Both the position numbers and the translations under genes were made by a program. This document shows, piece by piece, positions 21,871 to 32,209 of a DNA stretch of 64,000 nt. Every line of letters begins with the position of its first letter. Positions within the stretch are counted from its first letter, which is position 1. The notes beneath the pieces were generated by a model that saw only the letters and a list, made by a program, of their open reading frames with translations, was not told the origin of the DNA and did no database searches. The DNA is from Blastomyces gilchristii SLH14081 (taxonomy: Eukaryota > Ascomycota > Eurotiomycetes > Onygenales > Ajellomycetaceae): contig NW_003101658.1 of the NCBI RefSeq assembly GCF_000003855.2, forward strand, positions 264,388 to 328,387, in the 5' to 3' direction.

Positions 21871-23563
21871 GCAACTTATTATTGTAGCAGCAGCAGTAGC
21901 AGCCTATTCATTCTAGAACCAGCTTCAAACATGCCTCTACCATACTATATATAGCATGCTCCACCGGTCAAACCCCCGCTATCTATTATTCTATCTATAT
22001 ATCTATACTCCGTACTCCTCCCTCTGCAGCTACTACCCACCCCTTATCTGCGAACTAACTAACTAACCCTGCTGGGTCCTCTCACCTGCATTTGGCAAAC
22101 TTGTTCAGGGTCTGGTATATGCAATATGCAAGATGCAATATGCAGTGGCCTGGGGCGCGGCTTGGTTGAGGAAGATGAGTTTTTATTTTATTTTTATTTT
22201 TACCCATCCCCCCGCAGTCCAATGTCGGACAACCTGCCCATCTCTGAGTGATTGTATTACTGTACAACGCTGCATACTGCATACATACACATACATAAAG
22301 AGAAAGCCCGGTTTAATCCTGCGCATTCGCATGAAACATAAACCATACCTTGCTTGCTTGGGGAGCCGTTTGAAGCCGGGTTTGATTCCTTGCGGCATCA
22401 TATGTATGTGCTTGCACCACAAAACCTGTCTCATGCACATGTACATGTACATGTAATGTACATACTCTACTACTTACTGTTGTACATACATTCCTTTATC
22501 GGAGGAAAGTCGGGGGTTTCTGCCTTGCTTTAGATATGGGTGGGTTGCCCTCCCTCTGTCTAACTTCCTTTTTGGAGGGGATTTTTCATCAGCCATGGGC
22601 ATGGTCGCGCCAGCATCTTTTTCACCAGGTTCCCAGTCTTCCTTTTTTGTTTTTTGTTTTTTCTTTTTTCTTTTTTTCTTTTTCTTTTTTTGTTCCCTCC
22701 AACTTCTTGAGTCTTATGGCAGACATTGGTGGGTGAGTGGGTGAGTGGGGGAGTGGGCTGTTTGTGACGGCCGTTATTTGAAACCGCCATGATGGATGGT
22801 GGTTGCAAGAAAGCCTGGTGGCGATCAAGGAGGGAATGGAATGGAGAGGTGAGAGAGATGGCATTAAAAGATATAGGAGCTGTTGTTTATGATATAGAGA
22901 TGGAGTGGGTGACATCAGAAGGAGTTTGAAGTACCTCGTAATGTATGTGGTTGTCCTTGCCGGTCATGGTCATGATATGTGTGTGTGTGTGTATGTATGT
23001 ATACTAGATTTCTTCCTCTGTTTTCATTTTCCATCATTATGTTTCTACCCACGGCAAATTTTATATTTTGTTTTCTACTTAAGTTTTCCTTTCATATCAT
23101 ATTTTTCATTGTTTCATCTCTAAGGTATGTTAATTATGTATTCCTCACTAATAAATATTAGAACTTACCCCATGTCATGATATCACTTGCATGCGAAGAA
23201 CCCCCCCTATTTCTTCTCCTCCCGCCGTCTTCATGGTACATGTTCATACATACATCTCCGATCATATCGATCATATTTGTCAAACTCCCATACCCCGTCA
23301 AATATCCCACCTTTATTTCCTAGTTCCCGGGCCCCTCGGTTTTGTCTTAGAACGTCTTGGAAACCGCAAAACGATGCAAATGGGGTATAAAAATAACGGA
23401 AAAAAAAAAAAAAAAAAAAAACCAGATCCCTCGACCCGCCATGCTCTCACCATCCATACGATAAACAAACCCCTTTACCAACCTGAACCCTGGAACCGCC
23501 TCTCTACCTAGCACTGGCGCCCCTCCCTCAACCTTTGGGGGTCGCTTCTTGCACCTGTATTAT
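21871..23563. other. Intergenic region downstream of the FHA kinase gene
   Basis: Normal composition with many low-complexity tracts: ACATGTACATGT near 22,437-22,465, a T-rich tract at 22,640-22,700, (GT)n/(GTAT)n at 22,977-23,005 and a run of about 20 A at 23,401-23,420. Several overlapping open frames of 60-107 codons fall in these repeats and on both strands. None looks like a gene. The minus-strand 3' UTR of the kinase gene presumably ends here. Confidence 0.5.
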
Positions 23564-23801
23564 TCAAATCCCATCCCATATCCCATCCCGCTCCCCATAC
23601 ACAATCCTCCTTCTCTTCCCGGAGATCCGATCCTGGATCTCCTCGTAGACCTTGTCTTCCTCTTCTTTGTCGTCTTCCAGATAGTCAAAGACACTGCGTT
23701 TTTGTCCGTTTATCTTTCTCGGCGGCCTTGCTGACGGTGGTGGTGAGGAGGGTTGGTTTTCACCGCTGACATTAGGACTGGTCTCGCCGTTGTCGTAGTC
23801 A

Positions 23802-23837
<36 letters not shown>

Positions 23838-25105
23838 CGATTGCTATTATCGTTATTGTTATTGTTACATTTAGAAGCCTCGCAGACGCGGACCCCCTGC
23901 GCGAGGCTGGCGACACCGCACACCTTCGCGTGCGGCAGTTTTATGTCCTTGATCGGCTGCTTGCTATCGATGGTGTCGCTCTGCTGGTTATGGATGGGTC
24001 CTATTTTCATTGCCTGGATGTATGGTGTATTGGGCAACTGGGGTAGGACTGGTTGTGGTTGTGGTTGTGGTTGTGGTTGTGGTTCTGTATCAATGTGCGC
24101 TGTCGGTGCGCTTCGGGTCAAGATTGAGATGGGCTCGGGTAGCTGGTGTTGCCACCGCTGCTGCTGCCGTTGCTGCTCAGGGGTGTCCTTGGGCTCATCG
24201 CTCCTCCATGCATCTGGACTGAAGGGCATGCGGAGGCGGGATCCATTGTTTTCTTTATCGTAGTTATTAGAGACTGTCGGCTTAGGGTAATCTCCTTTTG
24301 CTGCTGCAGAGTCCATGTCCTTCGATTGCGTTTCTACCTTCTCATCCCCAGCCCCAGCCTCAGACCCATTCATATCCACATCCCCTCTTACTTTCATCTC
24401 TGAACTTGTAGTTGAACCAGCGCGCTCCGGTACGCATTGCCCGCTATCCTCGCAGGGATAAATCCTCCGCTGCCTCGCCGTATCCACAAACCGTAATTTC
24501 TCCCCCACCCGATTTTTAGACGCAGCCCTCTCCTGCGGGTAAAGAATGTGATGAACCATGAGCGGATATGGTATATACGGCCACTCCAGCGGCGTCTCTC
24601 TCGTCTTTTTCCACAGCGAGAGACTGCCGGGCCCCAGGCGATCATCGATGTTTTTGCCGGATATTACCTCGCGCTCTTTGGGTCTCCACTGCTTCTCGAC
24701 CCGCTTGTACAGCTCTTCAAACTCCGCTTTGTATGCCGGGTTGGTGAACCACTCGTGGGAAACGGCTTGGTCGGCCGTCATGCGCGCATCTTCGTCTAGG
24801 ATGAGGAGTTTGCGGACGAAATCTTTTGCTCTTAGGCCGACGCGCTGCCAGTCCTTCTCCTGCTCGAGGGTGCTGAGGTCGCAGTTGCGGGCCATGGCTT
24901 GGGAATACTGGCCTGTTTTGACATCGATGAATGGTGATCCTCCGGTTAGCAGGACGACTGTAAGACAGCCTAATGACCACATGTCGACTGCCTTTGTGTA
25001 TCCTCTTCCTTTGCCCGAGGATGCTGATGGTGGTACCTCACTGGATTTGAGATGTGTAAGTAAATTAAGTTTCACGCCTTCATATGTCACGACTGGCCAG
25101 GACAA

Positions 25106-25147
<42 letters not shown>

Positions 25148-26761
25148 CTTACGGTGCAGTATATTCAAATGTACCGATTGAAGTCTTCATCCGACAGCTC
25201 TCTTTCTCAAGACGCCGCGCACAGCCAAAATCTGTCAGGACGACACGTGCACCGTCTGAAAGCGACGTCATCAGAATGTTATCAGGTTTGATATCGCGAT
25301 GCACAATGTTGTTCTTGTGAAGATAGCGTATGGCGAGGGCCACTTGGCGCACTATTACCGCAGTCTCCGAATCAGATAGGTTAAACTCTTTGTACTCGAG
25401 AAATGAAAATAGGTCTCCTGCAGTAACTAGCTCCTGGAAGATATACCTATTGTTTTTTTATGCAGGTCAGCATCACCCCATGTTCCCTGACTCCCGTAGC
25501 CCTGTGGAGAAGATGATTAACTTACATCGTGTTCTCGCCCCTGATCACTTGTTCGAGTCTTATGATATTCGGCTAATTTCGCCTGATCAGCTTTGTGATA
25601 TAAAGCAATCGCTGGAAAAAACAGGAGAAACCCCATACGTGATCCAGATCTTTCAAAATATCTACTTCCCGTTCATAAACTCGAAGCTTTGCCTCGATGG
25701 CCAAGGCCTCCTGTCTCCTTTCAGCCCAGTATTTGACTTTCTCCGCCTCCTCCTGGACATCGACCTCAGCGGCAGGACGGGGGGCCCGCAATTCAGTACG
25801 CTTCCTCCATTTAATGAGATGGAGCCGTTTCTTCCAGTTTCCAATGTCGATAATTTTGCAAGCAAGCTGCTTCTTGTGTTCCATGTTTACGGCCATATAG
25901 ACTCTCCCGTATGCGCCACACCCCAGCAGCCTATTTGAGATTTTATATCTCTCTTCGAAATGCTATAATTGTTTATTTTTTTTTTTTTTATATCTCGGTT
26001 AGTTCTTTTCATTCTCCTGGTTACGAGCTATGTAATCGTAGAAGGGTAGTAGAGTAATGACGAAAGCGAAATGGAAGGGATGCAAACCCTCATCTCCCTC
26101 AGTTGTGCTTCACTGAAGGGTGTCCTCCCGTCTCCCTTCGAATGAAACGAGAGGACAGTGAGATCGGACAGTTTCAGCTCATCATTGTCACTCAACAGTA
26201 TCGCAGGATCTTCCTTCGTCATTTCTAATGATTTCCACATGGTTCCATATCGAGATAAGCTCTGCGCGTACACCAGGGGCCCAACCTCACCCGGATTTTC
26301 TTTGTCAAAAATGATACTGTAGATCCGCAGATGTTTGTTGGAAATTGACATATCCCCTGCGATTACCGCGTCGCTGTATATAAGCCAGGTAGGTTAATTT
26401 GTTAGTATATTCAGCAGTTAACTTATATGCTAGTGATCGACACCCCCCTTTCCTTCGGGGCCATTTTTCGAGCCTACCATGACTTGTAATTGCGGCCAAT
26501 TATGAGTTCCTTATTCGCGTAAATGTAGATTTCTATGTGCCGAACATGTCCTTGGTTAGATAGGGAGAGGAATCTTGACAGATATGAGGAGATGATTAGG
26601 GAATCGTAGACTTCACACGTACTTCCAACGGGGTCTGGCAGGGACATGCCTCTCTGCCACACACGTAGGTATCCGAGAGGAGAGCTTGTGGGGGAGGAGG
26701 AAGAGCTGTCCGACGCAACGGATGAGGCCATTATTGTTGCTGGGAATGGGGAAGTAAGCAT
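23564..26761 (-). CDS. FHA-domain serine/threonine kinase, CAMK/RAD53 (Chk2/Mek1-like) type
   Basis: Probable nuclear checkpoint or meiotic kinase: an N-terminal FHA domain binds phosphothreonine and the kinase domain phosphorylates Ser/Thr targets. Exons, in reading order: 26,761-26,478; 26,373-26,088; 25,962-25,639; 25,572-25,526; 25,446-25,153; 25,040-23,564. The total of 2,712 nt closes in frame (903 aa) and all introns are GT-AG. The FHA signature is GR (89-90) and S-x-x-H (106-109). Kinase motifs are G-loop LLGCGAYGRV (202-211), Lys226, HRD (363-365), DFG (386-388) and PE (412-413), all intact. An extra, charged segment of about 45 residues separates Lys226 from the helix-C glutamate. 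The roughly 490-residue tail from about 413 completes the kinase lobe and adds a Pro-Gln repeat, a run of 13 Asp and a basic KRRR motif (possible nuclear signal). A second Met (residue 11) is an alternative start. Chk2/Rad53 and Mek1 share this layout; I cannot choose between them. Confidence 0.85.
25041..25152 (-). repeat. Intron 5 of the kinase gene with a (TA)n microsatellite
   Basis: The 112-bp intron interrupts the codon of Pro412 of the kinase PE motif. It contains an uninterrupted (AT)n run at about 25,111-25,141. The donor is GTAAGT and the acceptor CCAG on the minus strand. Confidence 0.75.
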
Positions 26762-28086
26762 TTGATTACCACAACCCGTGACGTTCGCTCACGCTATCTA
26801 TAGAGTGAAGTTGTCTGATATAGCATGGAAATATCGGGTTTTAAGCAGAAATAGATAGAATAGAGGCCGTTGTGTAAGTGTAAAATGGAAAAGATAGAAT
26901 GAAGTGTATTTCATTCTGTAATAATAAGAATGATAACATGTCATCTAACGCGAAAGGGAGTTGCAGAGACGCGAGAGAAGTGAATGAATGAGATATACTT
27001 CACTCACAGCACATAAGCTGTTGTTTCAAAACACCTGATATAGATAGATCTCTCCCTCTCCACCATCACAAGGCACTTCCCACCAGCTCTCTAAAAGGAA
27101 CAACATCCCAAATGAGTTGTGGAAATAGACTCTATCATTGTTTGTTTTGTGCAATTATATCTTCCGGCAATTGCTCTTGCTCTTGGTTTCTTTCACATTG
27201 GAGAAACCTGGCGTCTGTGTCTTTGTTCATGTCAAATGTTGGAAACCCTGGGAAACAACCTGGGCAGATGGTCTCAGGGTTGTAACCTTTGCCCGAACTA
27301 AGCCTCTTGGTTGACGCGCGGTTGTTTCCAGAAGCTAAATGTTGATTTATATGGGCAATATAGTTAAATTAGTTCTGGTTCATACCACGAATCCTCCAAT
27401 TGGAACAGCTGCGAGACAAAATGTCCAGGGCAAAAAGAAGTATGATCTTAGGCCTCTAGGGATTCATCCGCAAAAGGGACGTTTATTAACAGAAAAAATA
27501 AATAAATAAATAAAATAGAAAATAGATAGAAAATAGAAAATAGAAAATATGGCCAGCTCCTGACGGTGGGGGTTGAAGCGAATAGAGCAAGATACGAGAC
27601 CGCTTGCAGCTACAGCAAGGAGTAGTAGATATTCGTCTAAACGCCAGTGGAAATAGTCTGACCGAAGTCCTTCTTGAGATAGGATAGGGATGATGCCGGT
27701 AAGGTAACATCAAGTGCAATCCCGCAGCAGGGATATTCATTCATCATTATCAAGAAAGGAAACCGTTCTTCGCGATAGCTATGTAGTTTCACGGGATGCT
27801 TGTCAATCGTTAGTTTGCTCGGGGGGGTTGAGATGGTTAGATCCTTCGTATGGGGTATTATGCGCCAACCTTCCTTGATGAAGTGCTCTGTTGAGAAAGT
27901 AGTGCGTTTCTAATTGCTGAGTTACGCTTGACAATGGGGCTGGATCTTTCCAGAAACATGTAAACTAGCAGAACGTACCTCCCGCAGTAAGGATGGTAAA
28001 TCCCCGAGCATTTACGTGCGGATAGTGGGAAAAGGCTACTATCAACCACAGGATACGATAAGTATGAAATTCTCTAGATCTAACAA
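26762..28086. other. Intergenic region between the Vms1-like and kinase genes
   Basis: Serves as the 3' flank of the Vms1-like gene and the promoter region of the kinase gene, both on the minus strand. It holds AAATAGAAAATAG repeats at 27,495-27,550. Open frames of 60-84 codons (27,119-27,301 plus; 27,486-27,740 minus; 27,858-28,049 minus) have no recognisable family features and are not called as genes. Confidence 0.5.
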
Positions 28087-30151
28087 TCACACCCCACCAC
28101 CACCAGCCTGCATCCTCCGAATCCGTTCCTCCGCAGCCCTCGCCCGCCTCTCCCGCTCCAGCCTCGCTCGCATCTCCGGCGTCATTCCCCTCATCTCCTC
28201 CTCCCGCTTCTCCGCAACCGTCTTCTCCAGCAGGATACGCCCGCCCTGCCTTTTCGCGTTCCCGATGGCCCTTTCCGCATCCTCCCGTTTCAAACGTTCC
28301 GCCTCAGCCTTCCGCCTGCTAGCCTCTGCGTCGGCAGCAGCCTGCCTCTCACGTTCTGTTCTGCTATCCGCTTCCATCTTGGATATCGCGGATGGAACGT
28401 GGGCTGCGTCCCAGTTCCATTTTGTTTCGCCGAGCTCATGGCGGGCGACGCGGAAGGCGTCGCGGGTGGGTCTGTCGCCGGCTAGGTCGAAGGGTGGCTT
28501 GCCCTCTCCGTTTAAAACCGTAGGGTCGGAATTACATTTGGTGAGGAGGGCCAGGACGATTGCAGGGGAGTTGGAGCTTGCGGCTAGATGTAAGGGTGTG
28601 GGGGAGTGGTGGGTTTGTTGGGGGGAAGAGGTGTGAAATGTGAATGACGCAGGGATGGAATTGTTTGCGATATAGGAGATTAAAGCGGGGACTTTAGAGC
28701 GGCGGATTAGAGCTTGGATTTGGGCAGTGTGCACTAACAATGTCTCCTCCTCACTGGATAATTTTGGCTTTTGCCGTTGTGACTGCTGTGGAGGTGGTTT
28801 GGGCGATTTGGAGAGGGCTTCACACTGCTTTTCAGCTTCAAGCGCGAGTGCCGCTTCATCGATATGGCTAACTTTCACCCGAGTTAGTTCCGTGAACGCT
28901 CTCATAAGTTCCCCCTGTGTGGCTCGCCGTGTTGTAAACGGGAATCCACGGAGTCTGGCATCCGACTGTCTGAGCACCTGCCCATCGTGTGGCCCAAATA
29001 GAATTCTCCGATTAGTGTTTCCTGTCGCTCTTACGAAGAGCAATTGTGCCTGGTCGATCATTTCTTTCCATCCCTCCAACAACTGCCTGATTTCGGTTTG
29101 CAATGCGGCTTCGTTGTGCCGCCGGATCGACGCACCTGCAGAATGTGCAGCGCCATGTGCAGCATCGGCGGCGGATTGGGAGCCACCTTGTTTCCGCCTC
29201 GTTGTGTATCGATGAAATGTCTTATGAGCAAGTACTCTTGCCTGCCGCTCCTCAATTCCACCGGGCTTCTTTATTATCTCTGGAGTTAATGCCACTACCA
29301 TTGCCGCGAAATGGCCGCCGCCAATCATACAGAGGAAAATGTGAGGGGTGGGTTGTTGGAGTTCGCTGATTTTATCATTCGCGTGCGAAGCTTTGTTTGG
29401 TTGATACGGTGCTGCCCTGTATTGCTTATTCTTCAGAGACTCTAATAAATGGTCCGGTTCTTCTTGCTCTATGTTGGTGAAAAGCGCTCGATAGATACCC
29501 AAGGATGTCGTTTGTGGGAGCGAAGGGCTCGAGAACCACAGTAATGGATGTTTCCCCGGTTTATTTTTCTGCTTCGGTATTATCTCATCCGCTTCTGGTG
29601 TAGATGATATTTTCTCTTGTTTCTTAAGGAGTGCAGTGAGTATGGTATCAGGAGTTTTCTGCCCTTCCTCAACCTCCTCTTCTTCGTCCGATGAGGATTC
29701 AGACCCGGATATCGACTCGTCCAGCTCTCCAATGGCCTTGTTGAACTCGACTTCGTTTAACACAGGAGTTCCCCGTATTCGTGACTTCAGGTTGTATCTG
29801 TGGTGATCTGACTTTACGTGCTCCCTTTGCTCCTGGACGTTCTGGAAGGAGACCTGGCATAACGAGCATGACGTAACGCCGACGACTCCATCGGGCCTTT
29901 CCCCTTGTTCTAGTGTCTTATGGCGCTCGTCTGGTTTGAGAGGAATGGGGGTAGGCACGCTAGTAGGCTTATGTGATAGAGATGCAAGTAGTCCTGCTGG
30001 GAGATCGAATACTGAATATAGATCCAGGAGGGTTCGTCCTGTGGTTAGCTTCCCCGCCATCCCACGAATCAGAGTAGGGAGGGTACGGAGTACACTCACC
30101 GTATAATGGCCGTTTCAGAAACTCTTCTCCCTTATCGGTGCCTGGCGCCAT
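28087..30151 (-). CDS. VMS1: Vms1/ANKZF1-type peptidyl-tRNA hydrolase (VLRF1 domain)
   Basis: Ribosome-quality-control factor. Family members release stalled nascent chains from tRNA on 60S subunits and recruit Cdc48/p97, partly at mitochondria. Exon 1 is 30,151-30,100 and exon 2 is 30,038-28,087, with a 61-bp GT-AG intron. The 2,004 nt encode 667 aa, close to the yeast protein. Domains: the N-terminal RPLY...VFDLP motif, then a C2H2 finger (Cys75, Cys78, His91, His96 or 97) and an acidic Ser/Glu linker (about 125-145). The VLRF1 domain spans about 250-430 with the GGSQSA loop, whose Gln (about residue 305) is the family's catalytic residue and is present. Next come an ankyrin repeat (about 495-545) and a C-terminal Arg/Glu-rich helix (about 565-660) ending in a p97-interacting VIM-like stretch RARLERERRARAAEERIRRM. 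A GTG two codons upstream (30,157) was rejected in favour of the ATG. The gene is divergent from the ABC transporter, with the transposon nest between them. Confidence 0.92.
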
Positions 30152-30578
30152 GGCCACAATGTCTTCTTCTGAGAGTTGAAATTTAGGAATGTCTTGATGT
30201 CCAACGGCCCTCTCCTTTCACATCTTTGCACTGTTTATATATATATAAATATCGTTAGAGGAGGAGGAGCAATGACTGTGCGCTAGTCCATATCTAGTTA
30301 GTAAAATCCACTCTGCCGTCAACCACCAAATTAGCCTTCAGCTTGGCTGCATCAAAAAGTGTCAGAAAAAACTAGGCTGCGTAGCTGCGATTCTCGAAGA
30401 GTCATATTTTCCGAGTTATTTTGGCTAGCGGTGAGATGCTCCGTGTGCCGCTTTCAACAGATCAACGGTTGGGAGCTCTCCCATGTTTTCGATGCCGTGT
30501 TCGTGGTTGAAGCCGCCACGCGCTGCATCGAGGGGTGGAATTAGTGCCAGCAGCTCGACCTCGGTCTCCCATGGTGTG
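30152..30578. promoter_or_regulatory. Upstream region of the Vms1-like gene up to the transposon boundary
   Basis: About 430 bp of normal composition between the start codon and the 10-bp TSD of TIR-1. A TATATATATAAATAT stretch (30,236-30,251) lies about 85-100 bp upstream of the start. No further site is claimed. Confidence 0.4.
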
Positions 30579-30588
30579 GTAGTAGGAG
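30579..30588. repeat. Target-site duplication of TIR-1, left copy
   Basis: GTAGTAGGAG, repeated exactly at 56,989-56,998, 26.4 kb away, directly outside the two inverted-repeat ends. Confidence 0.85.
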
Positions 30589-30595
30589 GTGTATA

Positions 30596-30633
30596 CAGAA
30601 AACTTGACCTCGCTAAGTGCGCCACTTGACCTC
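30596..30633 (+). repeat. Left terminal inverted repeat of TIR-1
   Basis: 38 bp, perfectly complementary to 56,945-56,982. It contains two TTGACCTC motifs; a third TGACCTC follows inside, at about 30,653. Confidence 0.9.
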
Positions 30634-30897
30634 ATTACATAATCATGACCCTGACCTCACACAATACAGTAATAATCAGTTGGTAATTGACTTTCAATCT
30701 TTCAATTCACTCATTCATTCAGCTCATCAATCAATCAAAGCATGTATAGCTGATTTATAATCAATTAAATAAACAGATAAATTCATATAGAATATAAAGA
30801 GATGTTTTACAGAATTTTAAAATATATTAAGATAAAAATATTTAATAATTAATTTTAAATTGATTTTAAATTGATTCTGAATTGATTCTGAATTAAT

Positions 30898-30944
30898 TGT
30901 GACGGGCTGCGCCTGATCAATCATATAGACTATTCCGTTACACT
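30898..30944 (+). repeat. Ty3-B2 5' LTR, first 47 bp
   Basis: TGTGACGGGCTGCGCCTGAT and onward matches the 3' LTR start at 56,000. It is cut by Copia-1; the last bases ACACT (30,940-30,944) recur at 50,609-50,613. Confidence 0.85.
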
Positions 30945-31044
30945 CTCTTGAAGAATAACATTGTTGTGTTGTAATCTAACTACGCGAGTTACACTAAATA
31001 GGTTGGGGTGGCACGTGACTAGGGTAGGTGTAGTAATCACCAAC
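30945..31044 (-). repeat. Copia-1 3' LTR
   Basis: About 100 bp, same length as 50,509-50,608. It keeps ACGCGAG and GGCACGTGACTAGGG. The internal side is followed by a CG-rich segment (31,066-31,090) that read on the minus strand is purine-rich (GGGGGAGGCCCCGGG). Confidence 0.75.
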
Positions 31045-31838
31045 TGCTACACCGTGGTCTATAAGCCGCCACCCGGGGCCTCCCCCATTCTCAAATCTTT
31101 CAAAAATGCAATAATAATTAATTACATCAATCAGACCCTGATTTCCTCATTAGGAAAGGTGTCTGTACAGCAATAACTGTAAAAATCAAGAAATACATGC
31201 AAAATTCATTGATCTGCTGTATCATCATTATCATTCAATCATTTCTTCTTCTTAATTTTCTGAATGTCAACTCTTTTGATAAAATCTTCAAATGCAGGCT
31301 TCACCAGTGACTTGATGAGACTGTCAGCTATGTTTGCTGTAGAATTAACATGTTTCATCATGATTTCTTCTTTTTCAATCAAATCACAGAGAATATAATA
31401 TCTAATCTCAATGTAATGTAATCTTCATGTTAAGAATTCTTTCTTTGCTAGATCAATTGCTCTTTTATTATCAACTTATAAATGTAAGCATATCTTCACT
31501 TTTTCATCATTCATCAATTCAGTGTTATATAACATATTATTCAATTAGATTATCTTATAAGCTGTCTCACTAGCTGTAATATACTCAGCTTCTGTGATTG
31601 ATTTAATAATAGATGTCTGTCTCTGTAACTGTTATGAGATCAGTGACCTGTTAATCAATATAACATAGCTGATAGTCAATTTATATTAAGAATTCACCCC
31701 TGCTCAGTCTGAATCACAGTATGTTACAGAACTCAGATTATCTTCTATCTTCTTCTTATACAATATATTATGATTTTTCATCTTCTTGATATAATGTAGA
31801 ACATGCTTCAACACTGCTCAACATACTTTGTATAAATG

Positions 31839-32095
31839 TGTAAGAAATCCCGCTCCTCGCGGATCCTTTACCCCTATTCCTATCTCTCATGTAATCAATA
31901 GGGCTAGCGGCCCTTGGCTACACACAACTATATAGACTGGAGTTCACAAATACTATTCATAACTCAGCTTGAATGCTATTATACACTTAATCTCTACATT
32001 TATCTTTCTACTGTGAACACTTCTAGTAGTTAACAGTACATATCATGTCAAGCTGCAAACACCTGAATAATCACCTGTGAGCACTTATTCTTACA
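31839..32095 (+). repeat. Ty3-A1 5' LTR
   Basis: 257 bp. Compared by eye with 38,828-39,084, there are about 29 differences and no gap. Every difference is a transition. Confidence 0.93.
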
Positions 32096-32209
32096 TTTCA
32101 AGCTCAGTCAGTCAGCAATCACCTGTTATAACTGAAAGAACTAGAAACTTGTATACTTCAACTCCTGTGAACTCTACTACAGACACTTAGAAGCAGTCAT
32201 TCAAATCAT

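Noticed and set aside
22133..22915. Open frames of 66-107 codons on both strands
   Set aside because: They overlap one another in low-complexity pyrimidine and ACATGT tracts, with no family features and no plausible exon partner.
23401..23420. Poly-A run as the tail of a retroposed gene
   Set aside because: No duplication flanks it and the upstream sequence is not gene-like; it is probably a simple repeat.
23753..25181. Several long plus-strand open frames (70-207 codons)
   Set aside because: They lie opposite the last exon of the kinase gene, encode repeats such as poly-Val and poly-Leu from the Asp and Pro-Gln codons, and have no independent support.
27486..27740. Minus-strand open frame of 84 codons between the kinase and Vms1-like genes
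   Set aside because: Its C-terminal part is just Phe/Tyr/Leu from an AAATAGAAAATAG repeat. No conserved motif and no splice context.
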